A stretch of DNA of 64,000 nt from CBDBBY01 sp965203215 (GTDB taxonomy: Bacteria > Pseudomonadota > Alphaproteobacteria > Rhodobacterales > Rhodobacteraceae): positions 3,472,001-3,536,000 of the forward strand of contig CBDBBY010000001.1 of the NCBI GenBank assembly GCA_965203215.1, read 5' to 3'. Positions 35,951-46,131 of this stretch are shown here, piece after piece. Under the pieces are notes generated by a model. That model did no database searches and was not told the DNA's origin. It worked only from the letters and a program-made list of their open reading frames with translations. Made by a program: the position numbers and the translations under genes. Position 1 is the stretch's first letter; each line of letters opens with the position of its first letter.

Positions 35951-37051
35951 CTACGATTTGGCTCCTCGCTTTCCGAAGCCGACGAGAGGCGCGCTTTCGG
36001 TGTCCAGCGGCCAGCGCGGGTGCGCGGGCAAACTGTAATCGTCGAACAATCCCAATCGATAGCGCTCGATCCCTACCCACGCGATCATCGCGCCGTTGTC
36101 GGTGCAATACTGAGGCTCCGGCGCGATGAACATCGCATTCTTTTCTGAACAGAGCGCGTTCAATCCCGCCCCGATGGTTCGGTTGGCTGCGACCCCGCCG
36201 CAAACGGCGAACGTGTCCGCTCGCCGGCCTGTTCTTTCGAAATACGCTTCGAATGCGGTATCTGATTTCTCTACGATGACGTCAGTGATCGCTGCTTGGA
36301 AGCTTGCGCAAAGATCCGCGATGTCATTTTCGGCCAATTTTCCGTCATGCCGATAAAGGCCCTCGCAGGCTCTCACCAGCGAAGTCTTCAGCCCTGAAAA
36401 CGACATGTTGCAGCCGTGCTTCCCGGACAATGGGCGCGGAAACGCGAATCTGTCCTTGTTTCCGGATGCGGCGGCCGCCTCGATGGAGGGACCGCCCGGC
36501 TGGGGCAATCCCAGCGTTCGCGCCGATTTGTCGAAGGCTTCGCCCGGCGCATCGTCCAAGGTGCCGCCCAAGCGGATGAACCGGTCCGCGCCGAGCACGG
36601 CCAGAAACTGGCAGTGGCCCCCGGAAACGAGCAAGGCGAGATAGGGGAATTCCGCGCCGTCCGTCAGTCTCGCGGTCAGCGCGTGGCCCGCAAGATGGTT
36701 TATACCCAGCAAAGGCTTCCCGCTTCCCGCGCACAATCCTTTGGCGAATGATACCCCCGCGAGCAGCCCCCCGATGAGTCCGGGGCCGGCGGTCACGGCT
36801 ATCGCATCGGCGTCATCCAACGTCTTGCCGGCTTCGGCAAGCGCCTCTTCAAGGCAGAAGTCAAGTCGCTCGGCGTGCGCGCGGGCGGCGATTTCCGGGA
36901 CGACTCCGCCATATTCGGAATGAAGCTTTCCTTGGCCGTGCACGACCGAAGACAAGACATCCGCCGGCTTGCCGATTTCATGGCGAACGACCGCCGCTGC
37001 GGTGTCGTCGCAACTGCTCTCGAGACCGAGAACTGTCAGGGTGCTGTTCAT
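35951..37051 (-). CDS. tsaD: tRNA N6-adenosine threonylcarbamoyltransferase TsaD
   Basis: Catalyses the transfer step of t6A formation in tRNA. 366 residues; VLGLESSCDDTAAAVV start, metal-binding HAERLDF (HxERxH-type region), GINHLAGHALTARL, nucleotide-binding VSGGHCQFLAVLG, and the late CGGVAANRTIGAGL and CTDNGAMIAW. Divergent from hemD with a 76-bp gap, the usual alphaproteobacterial arrangement. Confidence 0.96.
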   Translation of the reverse strand: MNSTLTVLGLESSCDDTAAAVVRHEIGKPADVLSSVVHGQGKLHSEYGGVVPEIAARAHAERLDFCLEEALAEAGKTLDDADAIAVTAGPGLIGGLLAGVSFAKGLCAGSGKPLLGINHLAGHALTARLTDGAEFPYLALLVSGGHCQFLAVLGADRFIRLGGTLDDAPGEAFDKSARTLGLPQPGGPSIEAAAASGNKDRFAFPRPLSGKHGCNMSFSGLKTSLVRACEGLYRHDGKLAENDIADLCASFQAAITDVIVEKSDTAFEAYFERTGRRADTFAVCGGVAANRTIGAGLNALCSEKNAMFIAPEPQYCTDNGAMIAWVGIERYRLGLFDDYSLPAHPRWPLDTESAPLVGFGKRGAKS

Positions 37052-37127
37052 CAGGCCAATTCATTGCGTGCGAACGGCCCTGCGGGTACCATCCGGCATT
37101 GACCGACGCAACGTGACCGGACTCGAA

Positions 37128-37859
37128 ATGCCAGCTTGCCGAGCCGCCGTCATTCTGACCAGACCGAAAGAGTCGTCCGTCAGGGCGGCCGCCTATCTCG
37201 AGAATATTCTGGGCGGCAAAGCGCAGATCATAATTTCGCCGGTCGTAAGGGTTGTTCGGGCGGGGACGGCTCCCGATCTGGCCGAATATTCAGCCGTGAT
37301 ATTCACTTCGCAATCCGGTGTGGACGCATTCGCGGGAATATCGATTGATCGGAGAATGCCGGCTTATTGCGTCGGACCCAGAACGGCCGCGGCTGCCGAC
37401 AGCCTCGGTTTCCAAGTTTGCGTTGCGGACCGCACGTCGAAGTCGCTTCTGGACCTGATCGCGGCCGCCGCTGACTCGGGACGATTGCTTTATGCGAGAG
37501 GGGAGCATGTCGCATGCGACTTGCGCGCGCGGCTGGCGGACCGCGGAAGGGAGGTCGATGAAGCCGTGGTATATCGTCAAGAACTCCAGCCTTTCAGTCC
37601 CGCGGCCATGCGCGCTCTCACGGAGCGGCGGTGCGCGCTCCCATTGTTTTCGGAAATGGCCGCAAGACACGTCTGCGATCAGGCCGCGGGAATTCCGGAT
37701 ATCGGACACTCGGCGCACTGCATCAGCGGGAAGGTTGCGCAAGCATTCACGCTTCCTTGGCGGAAGAGCGTGACCTCAGAACCTGTCGCCGAACAGGTTC
37801 TCGACTCTGCCGCAGACAGCGCCGCATCCCGCGGTCCCGATGCCGCCGCTGCGGATTGA
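37128..37859 (+). CDS. hemD: Uroporphyrinogen-III synthase
   Basis: 243 residues from ATG 37128 (the frame is open to 36969 but inside tsaD). N-terminus AAVILTRPKESSVRAAAYLE, the IFTSQSGVDAFA motif and CVGPRTAAAADSLGF are the usual HemD landmarks; later ARGEHVACDLRARL. Sequence is generally divergent in this family. It starts the hemD / mitofilin-like / hemY-like block and cyclises hydroxymethylbilane to uroporphyrinogen III in the cytoplasm. Confidence 0.9.
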   Translation: MPACRAAVILTRPKESSVRAAAYLENILGGKAQIIISPVVRVVRAGTAPDLAEYSAVIFTSQSGVDAFAGISIDRRMPAYCVGPRTAAAADSLGFQVCVADRTSKSLLDLIAAAADSGRLLYARGEHVACDLRARLADRGREVDEAVVYRQELQPFSPAAMRALTERRCALPLFSEMAARHVCDQAAGIPDIGHSAHCISGKVAQAFTLPWRKSVTSEPVAEQVLDSAADSAASRGPDAAAAD

Positions 37860-38046
37860 TTGGCGCTTTCACATTGGCGTTCGGGGACGAATGCAAAACC
37901 GCGTTTGCTCATTGCACGCAAGTGCTGCCCGGAAATCCGGCGCTCCCGTGGAGAGCCGGACAAATTCAGGACGCAATGAATCCAGTTGATGAATTCCGCA
38001 GGATACTTAACGTCTGTCGCGCGGAGAATTTTCGGGAATCATTATC

Positions 38047-39657
38047 GTGGCCGAAAGCGACGAACCGACCAATCCAGAGCCGAAAAAGGCGTCCGGCGAA
38101 AAGAAGCCGGTCGGTCTCGACGGTTCAAAGCGCAGTACAGTGAATCCTGACGCCGAAAATGCGGACGCGGATGCGCCCGCAGACGCGAATATCGAGCCGG
38201 CCGACGACCGCCGGACGCCCGAGAAACCCCGCAATGAGCAGCGGAATCCGTCGCAGCCGGTCGCCGCTCCCGAAAGGAAGGCCGGGTCCAAATCCAAATC
38301 GCATAAATCCAGCTCCGGAATTATCCGGATCGTCGACAGGGTTGCTGTTTTCTTGGCTAAAGCGGCAGCATTCGGCCTGGTTGCGGGCGCTGTCGGCATT
38401 GCGACGGCATACGTGCTGCGCGACTACTCTGCGAATACCGTGAACGAGCCAGATCCAATCGCGGCGGCGACGGAGCGGATCGATTCTCTTCAGACAGACA
38501 TTGCCGGATTGAAGGAAGAAATCCAGCGATTGGCGGTCGTTTCGGAAAGCAACCGGGAACTGCAAGCAGCGGTTGCGGAGTTGTCGCAGAACTCGGACCA
38601 GCAGGCGACCTCTCTTGAAGCGCTTAGAGCGGAGTTGGCGAGCTTGTCGGAAACCGGACGGCTGGCCGATGATTCGACTGACGAAATGCTCGGCGGACTG
38701 GGCCAGAGATTGACCGAACTTGAATCCCTCGTTTCCAGTTTCGGCAAACGGGTGCTGGCACTGGAAGAATCCTACGGAGGGCTGTCGCAAGCGGCCGTTG
38801 CCGCGGGAGGGAATGAATCGGCTTCGACAGGCGGCGGTCAAAACGGCGCTGGGCTTGAAACCGCCCCGCCAGCGACGGTGATCGGCACGAGCGGAGCGGA
38901 TGCCGACCCGATGTCGAAAGACGTTGAACGGCTGGACGGCGAGATAGCCGAATTGAATGCGCGGCTGGACGCTCTTGCAGAAAGCAAGGCCGAGGCAAGC
39001 CGATACGATGAGATGGAGCAGAGATTGGAGGGTTTGACAGCAAGCGTTCAAGCGATCCGGGATGCCTCGGCGGATGTTCAATTGCCTCCGGAATTGGAGG
39101 GTCGCATTGAAGCTCTTGCTGCGCAAGTCGAGTCCATTGCGGCGGATCTTTCCACGGCCGGGAGCGCGCAGTCCAGATCGATCGCGATGATCGGCGTCCG
39201 AGCCGCGGCGGAGACCGGCGCGCCTTACGGACTGCTTCTGCTTGAAGCCGGGTTCGAAGAAGCAGATCTCCCGGAGATCGTGCGCGCTCATCAGGAAGTC
39301 GGCATCGCGACCATCTCGGAACTGCGGGAATCATTTCCGGAAGCATCCAGAGCTGCCGTCAGGGCGGCGGAGATGGCCTCGGGTCCGGACGGCGTCGCGG
39401 GCGGGATCGGTTCGATTTTGCGTTCGATTTTTCAAGTCAGGCCTTTGACACCGATTGAGGGCGATGATCCGCCGGCTTTGCTTTCCCAAGCGGAAGCGCT
39501 TGTTCGCGCGAACCAACTTCGCGACGCGGTAAAAGTCCTTGATGCCCTTCCCGAAGCGGGTCGCTTGGCAATGGACGCCTGGCTGGACAGGGCCAATGCG
39601 CGCTTGAATGTTCTGGAAGCGCTCGACGGAATGGCCAGCTTGGCGAGCGAGGGTTGA
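38047..39657 (+). CDS. Mitofilin/COG4223-like membrane protein
   Basis: 536 residues from GTG 38047. A long charged, Pro/Ala-rich cytoplasmic N-terminus, one membrane segment at about residues 103-123 (AKAAAFGLVAGAVGIATAYV), then a long coiled coil (for example ATERIDSLQTDIAGLKEEIQ) and a globular C-terminal domain (GVRAAAETGAPYGLLLLEAG). This is the alphaproteobacterial homologue of the mitochondrial cristae-shaping Mic60 and sits as usual between hemD and hemY. It ends in a TTGA overlap with the next gene. Confidence 0.9.
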   Translation: MAESDEPTNPEPKKASGEKKPVGLDGSKRSTVNPDAENADADAPADANIEPADDRRTPEKPRNEQRNPSQPVAAPERKAGSKSKSHKSSSGIIRIVDRVAVFLAKAAAFGLVAGAVGIATAYVLRDYSANTVNEPDPIAAATERIDSLQTDIAGLKEEIQRLAVVSESNRELQAAVAELSQNSDQQATSLEALRAELASLSETGRLADDSTDEMLGGLGQRLTELESLVSSFGKRVLALEESYGGLSQAAVAAGGNESASTGGGQNGAGLETAPPATVIGTSGADADPMSKDVERLDGEIAELNARLDALAESKAEASRYDEMEQRLEGLTASVQAIRDASADVQLPPELEGRIEALAAQVESIAADLSTAGSAQSRSIAMIGVRAAAETGAPYGLLLLEAGFEEADLPEIVRAHQEVGIATISELRESFPEASRAAVRAAEMASGPDGVAGGIGSILRSIFQVRPLTPIEGDDPPALLSQAEALVRANQLRDAVKVLDALPEAGRLAMDAWLDRANARLNVLEALDGMASLASEG

Positions 39658-41123
39658 CCGCGGCGCCCATGTTCTGGTCACTCTCGAAAATAATCGCGTT
39701 CGTTGCAGCCGTAGCGCTGCTCAGTTTCGGTGCGGTTTTGCTGCTGGAAGCCGATGGAATTGTTCGAATCGAATTCGCGAACCGGGAAATATCGATGACC
39801 CCGCTTGCGTTGCTGATTTTGGCGGTGCTCGTCGTGCCGGTCGTTTGGTCGTTGGTATTCCTGCTCGGCCTGCTGCAAGCCGCTGTGAAATTCCTGATAG
39901 GCGATGAAACCGCGTTGACCCGGTATCTCAACAGGAATCGGGAGCGCAAAGGATACGAGGCTCTCGTGAACAGCTTGATATCGCTGTCTTCGGGCGAGCC
40001 GAAGAATGCGATCAGCGATGCGGAAAAAGCCGAACGGTATTTGAGCCGTCCCGAGATCACCGGAATTCTGATCGCGCAAGCGGCCGAAAAGACCGGCGAC
40101 AAGAAAAGGGCGGAGCAGGCTTACCGCGACTTGATCAAGGACGAGCGAACCAAGTTCGTCGGCATCGTCGGAGTTCTGAAGCAAAAGCTGCAGGACAATG
40201 AAATCGAAGTGGCGATGAGGCTTGCTGAAAAGGCGTTCGCGATCAATCCGCGCCATGAGGAAATCCAGAATGCGCTGTTCCGCTTGCAATCGGGAATGGA
40301 AGACTGGTCGGGCGCGCGAACGACGCTGGCGGCGAAATTGAAATCGAAGGCATTGCCGAAGGACGTGCATGCGCGGCGCGACGCGATCTTGAAGTTCGAA
40401 GAAGCGAAACGGATGATCGCGGAAGGCAATTCCGCGGAAGGAGAAGATGCGGCGCTGGCGGCGAACAAGGCATTGCCCGGCCACGTTCCGGCGGCGGTGC
40501 TCGCGTCCGAAATCAAGACGCGCTCGAACGAGCGCCGCGCTGCCGCCGCAATCATTCGAAAGGCGTGGATCTTGCAGCCCCATCCGGATCTTGCCAAGGC
40601 GTTCGCAGCCATTGAACCCGACGAGCCGCCGCAAGCCCGGATAAACCGCTTCCGCCAGCTGATCGGAAAGGACGCCGTCGAGCCGGAATCGAAAATGGCC
40701 CAAGCCGAAATTCTGCTGGCGAACGACGATTTTCTCGGCGCCCGGCAGGTGCTGGGGAAACTTCCCGAAGAGCAGCCGACTGTTAGGTCTCTTGCGATCA
40801 TGGCCGCGATCGAACGCGGCCAAGGCGCGCCGGACTCGGTCGTTCGGGGCTGGCTGACCAAAGCCGTCTCAGCGCCGCGCGGACCGCAATGGGTGTGCGA
40901 AAATTGCCAGACGGTCCATTCGGACTGGATGCCCGCATGTTCGGAATGCGAGGGGTTCGACACGATTTTGTGGAAGGACGTTCCCAGCGCGGAGCAGATT
41001 CATTCGTCAGCAGTCGGATTGCTGCCGCTGGTGATCTCATCCAAAGGCGCAAACGCGGCGCTCGGGAACGCCGCCGAAAGCAAACCCGCAACCGGGCCGA
41101 TCAAAGGAAACGAGACTTCTTGA
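39654..41123 (+). CDS. hemY: HemY-like tetratricopeptide membrane protein
   Basis: 489 residues. Two membrane segments near the N-terminus (about 10-30 and 45-70), followed by helical tetratricopeptide-type repeats (for example RPEITGILIAQAAEKTGDKK, RLAEKAFAINPRHEEIQNAL) and a C-terminal pair of CxxC motifs (VCENCQTVHSDWMPACSECE), typical for alphaproteobacterial HemY. It starts with TTG 39654 overlapping the previous stop; ATG 39669 is an alternative. Links heme synthesis genes to the membrane; exact role unknown. Confidence 0.92.
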   Translation: MTAAPMFWSLSKIIAFVAAVALLSFGAVLLLEADGIVRIEFANREISMTPLALLILAVLVVPVVWSLVFLLGLLQAAVKFLIGDETALTRYLNRNRERKGYEALVNSLISLSSGEPKNAISDAEKAERYLSRPEITGILIAQAAEKTGDKKRAEQAYRDLIKDERTKFVGIVGVLKQKLQDNEIEVAMRLAEKAFAINPRHEEIQNALFRLQSGMEDWSGARTTLAAKLKSKALPKDVHARRDAILKFEEAKRMIAEGNSAEGEDAALAANKALPGHVPAAVLASEIKTRSNERRAAAAIIRKAWILQPHPDLAKAFAAIEPDEPPQARINRFRQLIGKDAVEPESKMAQAEILLANDDFLGARQVLGKLPEEQPTVRSLAIMAAIERGQGAPDSVVRGWLTKAVSAPRGPQWVCENCQTVHSDWMPACSECEGFDTILWKDVPSAEQIHSSAVGLLPLVISSKGANAALGNAAESKPATGPIKGNETS

Positions 41124-41924
41124 GCGGTGTCCGAATCAGATATCTTTGATTTTTCCGGTTCCGCAGAGATCGACCCTCGACCGGCTGCGTTCCTTACTCT
41201 TTGGTCAGGTGGTTGTAACGCCACCGGCTCTCGGGAGGTGTTCAACACGATCCAGAAATTTCGAGGCTGTGCGCCATGGCCAACTATTCCTCATCTGTTT
41301 TCTGCAGCCTGCCACGGCCTAGCAGCGTCACTAATTACCCAAAAATGCCTCCAGCACGGAGAGGTCTTTTTTGGAGTAGGGCAAGAGCCGGTGTTCTCTT
41401 TCGGACAGGACCGACAGTGGCTGAGATCAATAGCAGGTCGGTGAAGACGACAGAATGGTGCCGCCGCAGGGCATGATACGGGAAAGAAAATCAAGGGGTG
41501 CAATCGCCGCGTTGTTGACGCTAAATGGGGTGCTGACCAAAACAATTCATGAGGTTTTGATGTAGGGGCGGGGTTCCGCCTGAAATACTAGGAATACTGT
41601 AGAGGGTGCAGAATGACGTGAAATTTTGTGCGGATGGCAAATATTAGAAGCCGAAACCAGCTTTCGAGCTTGAGAAGTTCAGATTTACCCTTGAAATTAT
41701 CACCAAACCGAAGGATGCTGAGGGATTCACGGTTTTGTATTGTTTCTATATCGTGGAGCGGATTCCTTTTTAAATATAGCCGCTCCTGCACCTAGCTAAG
41801 CACTATGAACAAATTTTGGAGACTTCGGTGGTGGACACAACTTGCCGCATACCGCATTATAATGCATTCAACCGGAACGGCCACAAGATGCAGGAAATAA
41901 GAAATATAAATCCTGCTCGTGTTG
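41124..41924. other. Gene-poor stretch after hemY
   Basis: About 800 bases. The left half is GC-rich with no credible frame. The right half becomes AT-rich like the HEPN-like gene that follows. A minus-strand 67-residue frame at 41588-41791 (MQERLYLKRNPLHDIETIQN...) has a natural composition but no ribosome site or match that I recognise, so I do not call it. Confidence 0.5.
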
Positions 41925-43685
41925 TTAGAATCCGTTTGCACACCCCGCTGAAAGCCGCTTGAATATTTCATCAGCGACACAGTTGGCATTTCCCTCAATA
42001 TTAGCGATAAGATAGTCGATGCATTCATTCAATCTGGAATTTATGACATTCGGCTTAACTGCCTCCAAAGCCAGTTTGCTTTGTCTACGACAAGTTTCTT
42101 TATTTAACCTGCCACGTATTTCAAAATGATCAAGCTGATTCATCACTATCAGAGCGTATTGATCACCCGCATAGGATAGAATCTGCTCGTAATGCCTGCG
42201 AGCACCTGGCGACACGCCGTTATTATATTTTACTCCATTGCCAATTCTGCAAAGTAGGACCGTCCTAAACAAAGGTTCGGCAAAATTTGGAATAATAAAA
42301 GAAGCATTAGGGATATAATTGACTAAACTTCGTGCGATAGGCACCTCATGATAAAAGTTATTCCAATCATGATGCTTATTTTTCAAATCGGATAATAGGT
42401 CATTGACGATGATCAAACGTTCAGATTTTGAGCGGTAAGCGTTGCCACCGACTACGTTGAAGAACCCCTCACCAAGCTCATATTTGGCGGTATGTAAATT
42501 GGCGTTATAACCCTCGAGTACCACGCCAAGTTTATATCGTGACTCATCAAGACAGACGTTCCAAACAAATGGCGCAATAATTGAAATATTCTTACGGACA
42601 ATTGAAGATGTGTCCGGCGCTACGAATATTCCAAAAATAGTGCGGAGAATATTGCCGCAGAAGTGTGTTGGTAGTTCATTAATGTGTTTATCAATTATCT
42701 TTATTCTTGACTTGTCGAGCGGCGTGGTTTGTCTCTTGAGGTTTCTGATGAATTCTTTAACCCGTAGCGCAGCTTCGGTTGGTCGATCCTTAAGTACACC
42801 TTGTACGCAAGTGGATAACCATCCCATTAATTCGTATGCATCAATATTGTAACTGTTTGGATGCGATATTCCAACATTGTTGCGCATATCCAAGATGTGT
42901 TTCAACTTAGTATATGTCGGATCAGATATCAGTTCAAGTTTTCGACACGTGTCCAGAAGTACAATATCTTTGAAATTTTCAAGGTCTGTTTCAGTAGAGT
43001 ACATGTCACGATTCTTACCACCTCCGACAGCAGCATCGAAAAAGATATCTAAACCGTAAGAGATCGCTTTCTTGCGAAGATCGACAACAACTTCATTAAA
43101 AATTGCATTTAGCGAGTAATCAAAGAGACCACAACCAGCGCCGACAACAAACTTTGATAGATACGTCGCATCGGTTTTTATCTCTTCTGGAAGTTGGTTA
43201 ATAAAACCGGGAAGGATATCTCCGATAACTTTGCGTTGATCTAGGTTAGCAATGATATTATCTGACGGGAGACCAGCGCTTTCTAGATATTCAACGATTA
43301 TCTGTGCTTGTGGATCAACCAGTTGGTTTGGCTTATTTTCAACAATGTCGTTCATCAATCCTAGCCCTGACTTTTCCATTTTTTGATGAGAGCGGTGCCA
43401 AATTTCTTGTTGGCTATAATCATTGCTTCTACCCAAATACACGACGCCTCGTGCCCAATACCATCCATACAGCCCACAAACAAGATGGTATCGTACATCT
43501 GTGCTGGAACCGTACAGCTTAAACAGGATTCGTCTTATGATTTTGGGTTGGGATTGTTCTGCGAACTCGAATTCGCCACGAGCGCGGCTGGCAAAGCGAT
43601 CTTTACCATCTAATGTTGCTTGGAAGGAAAACGTTGGGTTGGCTTCTTCGATTGGAGGGCTTGTTGCGCTGTAGCCGCTTATCAA
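41925..43685 (-). CDS. Large HEPN-like protein, candidate RNase/abortive-infection factor
   Basis: 586 residues, not assigned to a named family. Around residues 275-310 the segment ILDMRNNVGISHPNSYNID has the HEPN RNase motif R-N-x(5)-H, preceded by a helix KLELISDPTYTKLKHILD and followed by AYELMGWLSTCVQGVL, the usual HEPN helix arrangement. There is a YLGRSNDYSQQEIWHRSHQ segment near 83 and a long helical C-terminus. The only upstream start is TTG 43685, two codons after a stop. AT-rich and foreign-looking. A related N-terminal fragment lies at 33.6-33.7 kb. RNase function is inferred from the motif alone. Confidence 0.6.
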   Translation of the reverse strand: MISGYSATSPPIEEANPTFSFQATLDGKDRFASRARGEFEFAEQSQPKIIRRILFKLYGSSTDVRYHLVCGLYGWYWARGVVYLGRSNDYSQQEIWHRSHQKMEKSGLGLMNDIVENKPNQLVDPQAQIIVEYLESAGLPSDNIIANLDQRKVIGDILPGFINQLPEEIKTDATYLSKFVVGAGCGLFDYSLNAIFNEVVVDLRKKAISYGLDIFFDAAVGGGKNRDMYSTETDLENFKDIVLLDTCRKLELISDPTYTKLKHILDMRNNVGISHPNSYNIDAYELMGWLSTCVQGVLKDRPTEAALRVKEFIRNLKRQTTPLDKSRIKIIDKHINELPTHFCGNILRTIFGIFVAPDTSSIVRKNISIIAPFVWNVCLDESRYKLGVVLEGYNANLHTAKYELGEGFFNVVGGNAYRSKSERLIIVNDLLSDLKNKHHDWNNFYHEVPIARSLVNYIPNASFIIPNFAEPLFRTVLLCRIGNGVKYNNGVSPGARRHYEQILSYAGDQYALIVMNQLDHFEIRGRLNKETCRRQSKLALEAVKPNVINSRLNECIDYLIANIEGNANCVADEIFKRLSAGCANGF

Positions 43686-43888
43686 AGATCATGGGACTCA
43701 ACCCTCCACCGGAACGGTAGCGCCACAAATGCTGTCGCTTTCAGGTTCGCCGACCTGATCGCCGAACATCGCAGTTGACGCGCGATCAAATGTCCAAAAA
43801 AAATCCGACACTGCAAACTTTTTCACTTTGTTGAGAAAATTTCGTTAAGGCGCATGTCGATGCGCATTCGAATCCAAGGGAATGATCC

Positions 43889-44788
43889 ATGCCCGAAGCC
43901 AGCTGCATCCCGAAAACGATCCCGTTGACCGAATGTTTCGGCGTCGATGTCCAGGACTTCGACCTGACTCGGGTTAGGACGGAAGACGATTTCCGCGCGG
44001 TGCGCAATTTGTTCGACGAGCGCTCGGCATTGCTGTTCCGCAATCAGGATCTGGCCGACGAAGACCACATCCGCCTGAGCAAATTCTTCGGCCCCATCGC
44101 GGACCGCCTTGCCGACGTGCGCAAACCCGACGAAGCCTACAAGGTGCCCGAAGTATCGAACATCCGCGAAGACGGCACCGTCACCGAAGAAACGGACCTG
44201 CGTACATTGAACCTCAAGTCCAATTTCTTTTGGCATTCGGACAGCACTTTCCTGCCGACCCCTGCACTGGTCAATGTCATCACTGCGCGCGTCGTCCTCT
44301 CATCGGGCGGCGCCACCGAACTGGCTTCGACCCGCGTCGCATGGGCCGAGATGCCGCAAATGCTCAAAGCGCGGATCGAGGGCCGCGGCATTCGGCACCG
44401 CTTCAGCCATTCGCGAAAGAAAATCTCCGAGGAGCTTTCGCGATTGCCTATGTTCAACAAATGGCCGGATCAGCACTGGAAATCAGTCTGGCTCAATCCG
44501 GCCAACGGCCGCGAAGCGCTCTATCTTGCGAGTCATGCGTACAAGGTGGACGGTTACTCGAAGGCCGAAAGCGAGGAGCTTCTCGATGAGCTAATCGGAT
44601 TCTGCACCCGGCCCCGCTATGTCTATTCGCATGCATGGTCAGTCGGCGACGTTCTGATGTGGGACCAGCGCGCGGTCATGCACCGCGGTACGCCGTGGCC
44701 GTATGACGAGCCACGCAAGCTTTCGAGCATCTGCAGCAGCGCGCAAGATAGCGACGGCCTTTTCTCCGTCAGGATGCGACAGGATTGA
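43889..44788 (+). CDS. TauD/TfdA-type Fe(II)/2-oxoglutarate dioxygenase
   Basis: 299 residues with the facial triad HxD in FFWHSDSTFLP and distal His in VMHRGTPW; the 2-oxoglutarate-binding Arg is in YDEPRKLSSICSS. Ribosome site AAGGGA before the ATG. The family hydroxylates alkylsulfonates, phenoxyacetates or related acids; with the nearby aromatic genes a TfdA-like role (ether cleavage of aryloxyacids) is possible but unproven. Confidence 0.88.
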   Translation: MPEASCIPKTIPLTECFGVDVQDFDLTRVRTEDDFRAVRNLFDERSALLFRNQDLADEDHIRLSKFFGPIADRLADVRKPDEAYKVPEVSNIREDGTVTEETDLRTLNLKSNFFWHSDSTFLPTPALVNVITARVVLSSGGATELASTRVAWAEMPQMLKARIEGRGIRHRFSHSRKKISEELSRLPMFNKWPDQHWKSVWLNPANGREALYLASHAYKVDGYSKAESEELLDELIGFCTRPRYVYSHAWSVGDVLMWDQRAVMHRGTPWPYDEPRKLSSICSSAQDSDGLFSVRMRQD

Positions 44789-45141
44789 GACCATGGCGCG
44801 GCGCAAGCGCATTCCGAACCCTGAGGGTCCCGCGTTCAAGCGCGAGTAGACGGATGAATTGGGTTGCCCGCGCCGAAAGCAGCATTCACTGAACAGCCGA
44901 GATTCCGGTCTTCATCAACATCGACGCGCATTTTGAATGGCGGCGCGGACCTTGAGCCGAAAATTGGAGATGAACTTGAGGCAAAGCCGCGTCTATGCAT
45001 TGTCATCGACTGCGACAAACTGGGTCGATTGTGACGGCATGAATGTGAATCCGATTGTCGAATGCGCTGGATTTTCTAGATTCATTTTGCAATTGCATTG
45101 GCACAATCGAAGGCAAAGATAAGAAGCAGAGGACGTACGGC
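44789..45141. other. Noncoding gap
   Basis: About 350 bases between the dioxygenase and the quinone reductase genes. The open frames are short and without motif. It should hold the promoter of the quinone reductase gene. Confidence 0.5.
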
Positions 45142-46131
45142 ATGCGCGCAATAACCTATGACCGTTTCGGTTTCGCCGAAGATGTGCTGAAACTCGAAGA
45201 CCTGCCCGCTCCGAACCCCGCCGACGGCGAGGTTCTCGTGCGCCTGAAGACCTCGGGAGTGAACCCTTCCGACGTCAAGGTGCGGGCTGGAGGACGACCC
45301 GGCGTCACTGAGCCGCCGTTTCCGAAGATTGTTCCGCATAGCGACGGCGCCGGCGTGATTGAAGCCGTCGGCGCCGATGTGGACGCTTCGCGGATTGGAG
45401 AGCGAGTCTGGATCTGGAACGGTCAATGGCGCCGCGCATTCGGCACCGCAGCCGAATGCATTGCGCTGCCGTCGAAGCAGGCCGTTCGCTTGCCGGATGC
45501 CGTTTCCTTCGAGGAAGGCGCCGTGCTGGGAATTCCCGGCCTCACGGCAGTTCGCGCAGTACTTGGCGGCGGGCCGGTTGACGGCAAGATTGTGCTGGTC
45601 AGCGGCGGCGCGGGCACTGTGGGCCGCTTGGCTGTTCAAGTCGCCAAGGCATCCGGAGCTCGAGTGCTTGCGACGGCGCGCGGAACCGAGGGGCTGGAGG
45701 CCGCAAGATCGGCCGGCGCAGAGCGCGCATTCGACTATTCCGACGGGAACCTCGCGGATCAGATACTTGAGGCCACTGATGGCAATCCTGTCGAACGAAT
45801 AGTCGAAGTCGAATTCGGCAGGAATGTCGAGACGAACGCCAGAATCATCGCGGAGCGCGGAACGATCGCAGCCTTTGGATCGGCCAAGGACATGGCGCCG
45901 ACGCTGCCGTTCTATCCGCTGATGTTCAAGGCCGTGACGATTGACCTCGTGCTCGTCTACCTGCTTTCGCGCGCCGAACGCGGTTCGGCTATCGAAAGCC
46001 TCGCCGACCTGCTCGAGCGCAAGGCGCTGGACATTCGGATTTCAACGGTCCTGGACTTGGCTGACTGCGCTAAGGCGCATGACATAGTGGCTTCCGGAGA
46101 GCGGGCGGGATCGGTCATCCTGAAAACGTAG
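45142..46131 (+). CDS. NADPH:quinone reductase-type (zeta-crystallin-like) oxidoreductase
   Basis: Medium-chain reductase of 329 residues without zinc ligands. MRAITYDRFGFAEDVLKLED start, substrate-domain TSGVNPSDVKVRAGG, nucleotide motif VSGGAGTVGRLAVQVAK. The ATG at 45142 has GAGGA ten bases before; the frame is open to 45055. It may reduce quinones or enones formed in aromatic breakdown. Single gene between the dioxygenase and the hip locus. Confidence 0.9.
   Translation: MRAITYDRFGFAEDVLKLEDLPAPNPADGEVLVRLKTSGVNPSDVKVRAGGRPGVTEPPFPKIVPHSDGAGVIEAVGADVDASRIGERVWIWNGQWRRAFGTAAECIALPSKQAVRLPDAVSFEEGAVLGIPGLTAVRAVLGGGPVDGKIVLVSGGAGTVGRLAVQVAKASGARVLATARGTEGLEAARSAGAERAFDYSDGNLADQILEATDGNPVERIVEVEFGRNVETNARIIAERGTIAAFGSAKDMAPTLPFYPLMFKAVTIDLVLVYLLSRAERGSAIESLADLLERKALDIRISTVLDLADCAKAHDIVASGERAGSVILKT

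Noticed and set aside
41588..41791. Minus-strand 67-codon frame beginning MQERLYLKRNPLHDIETIQN
   Set aside because: No ribosome site and no similarity that I recognise; could be a small foreign gene but support is too weak.
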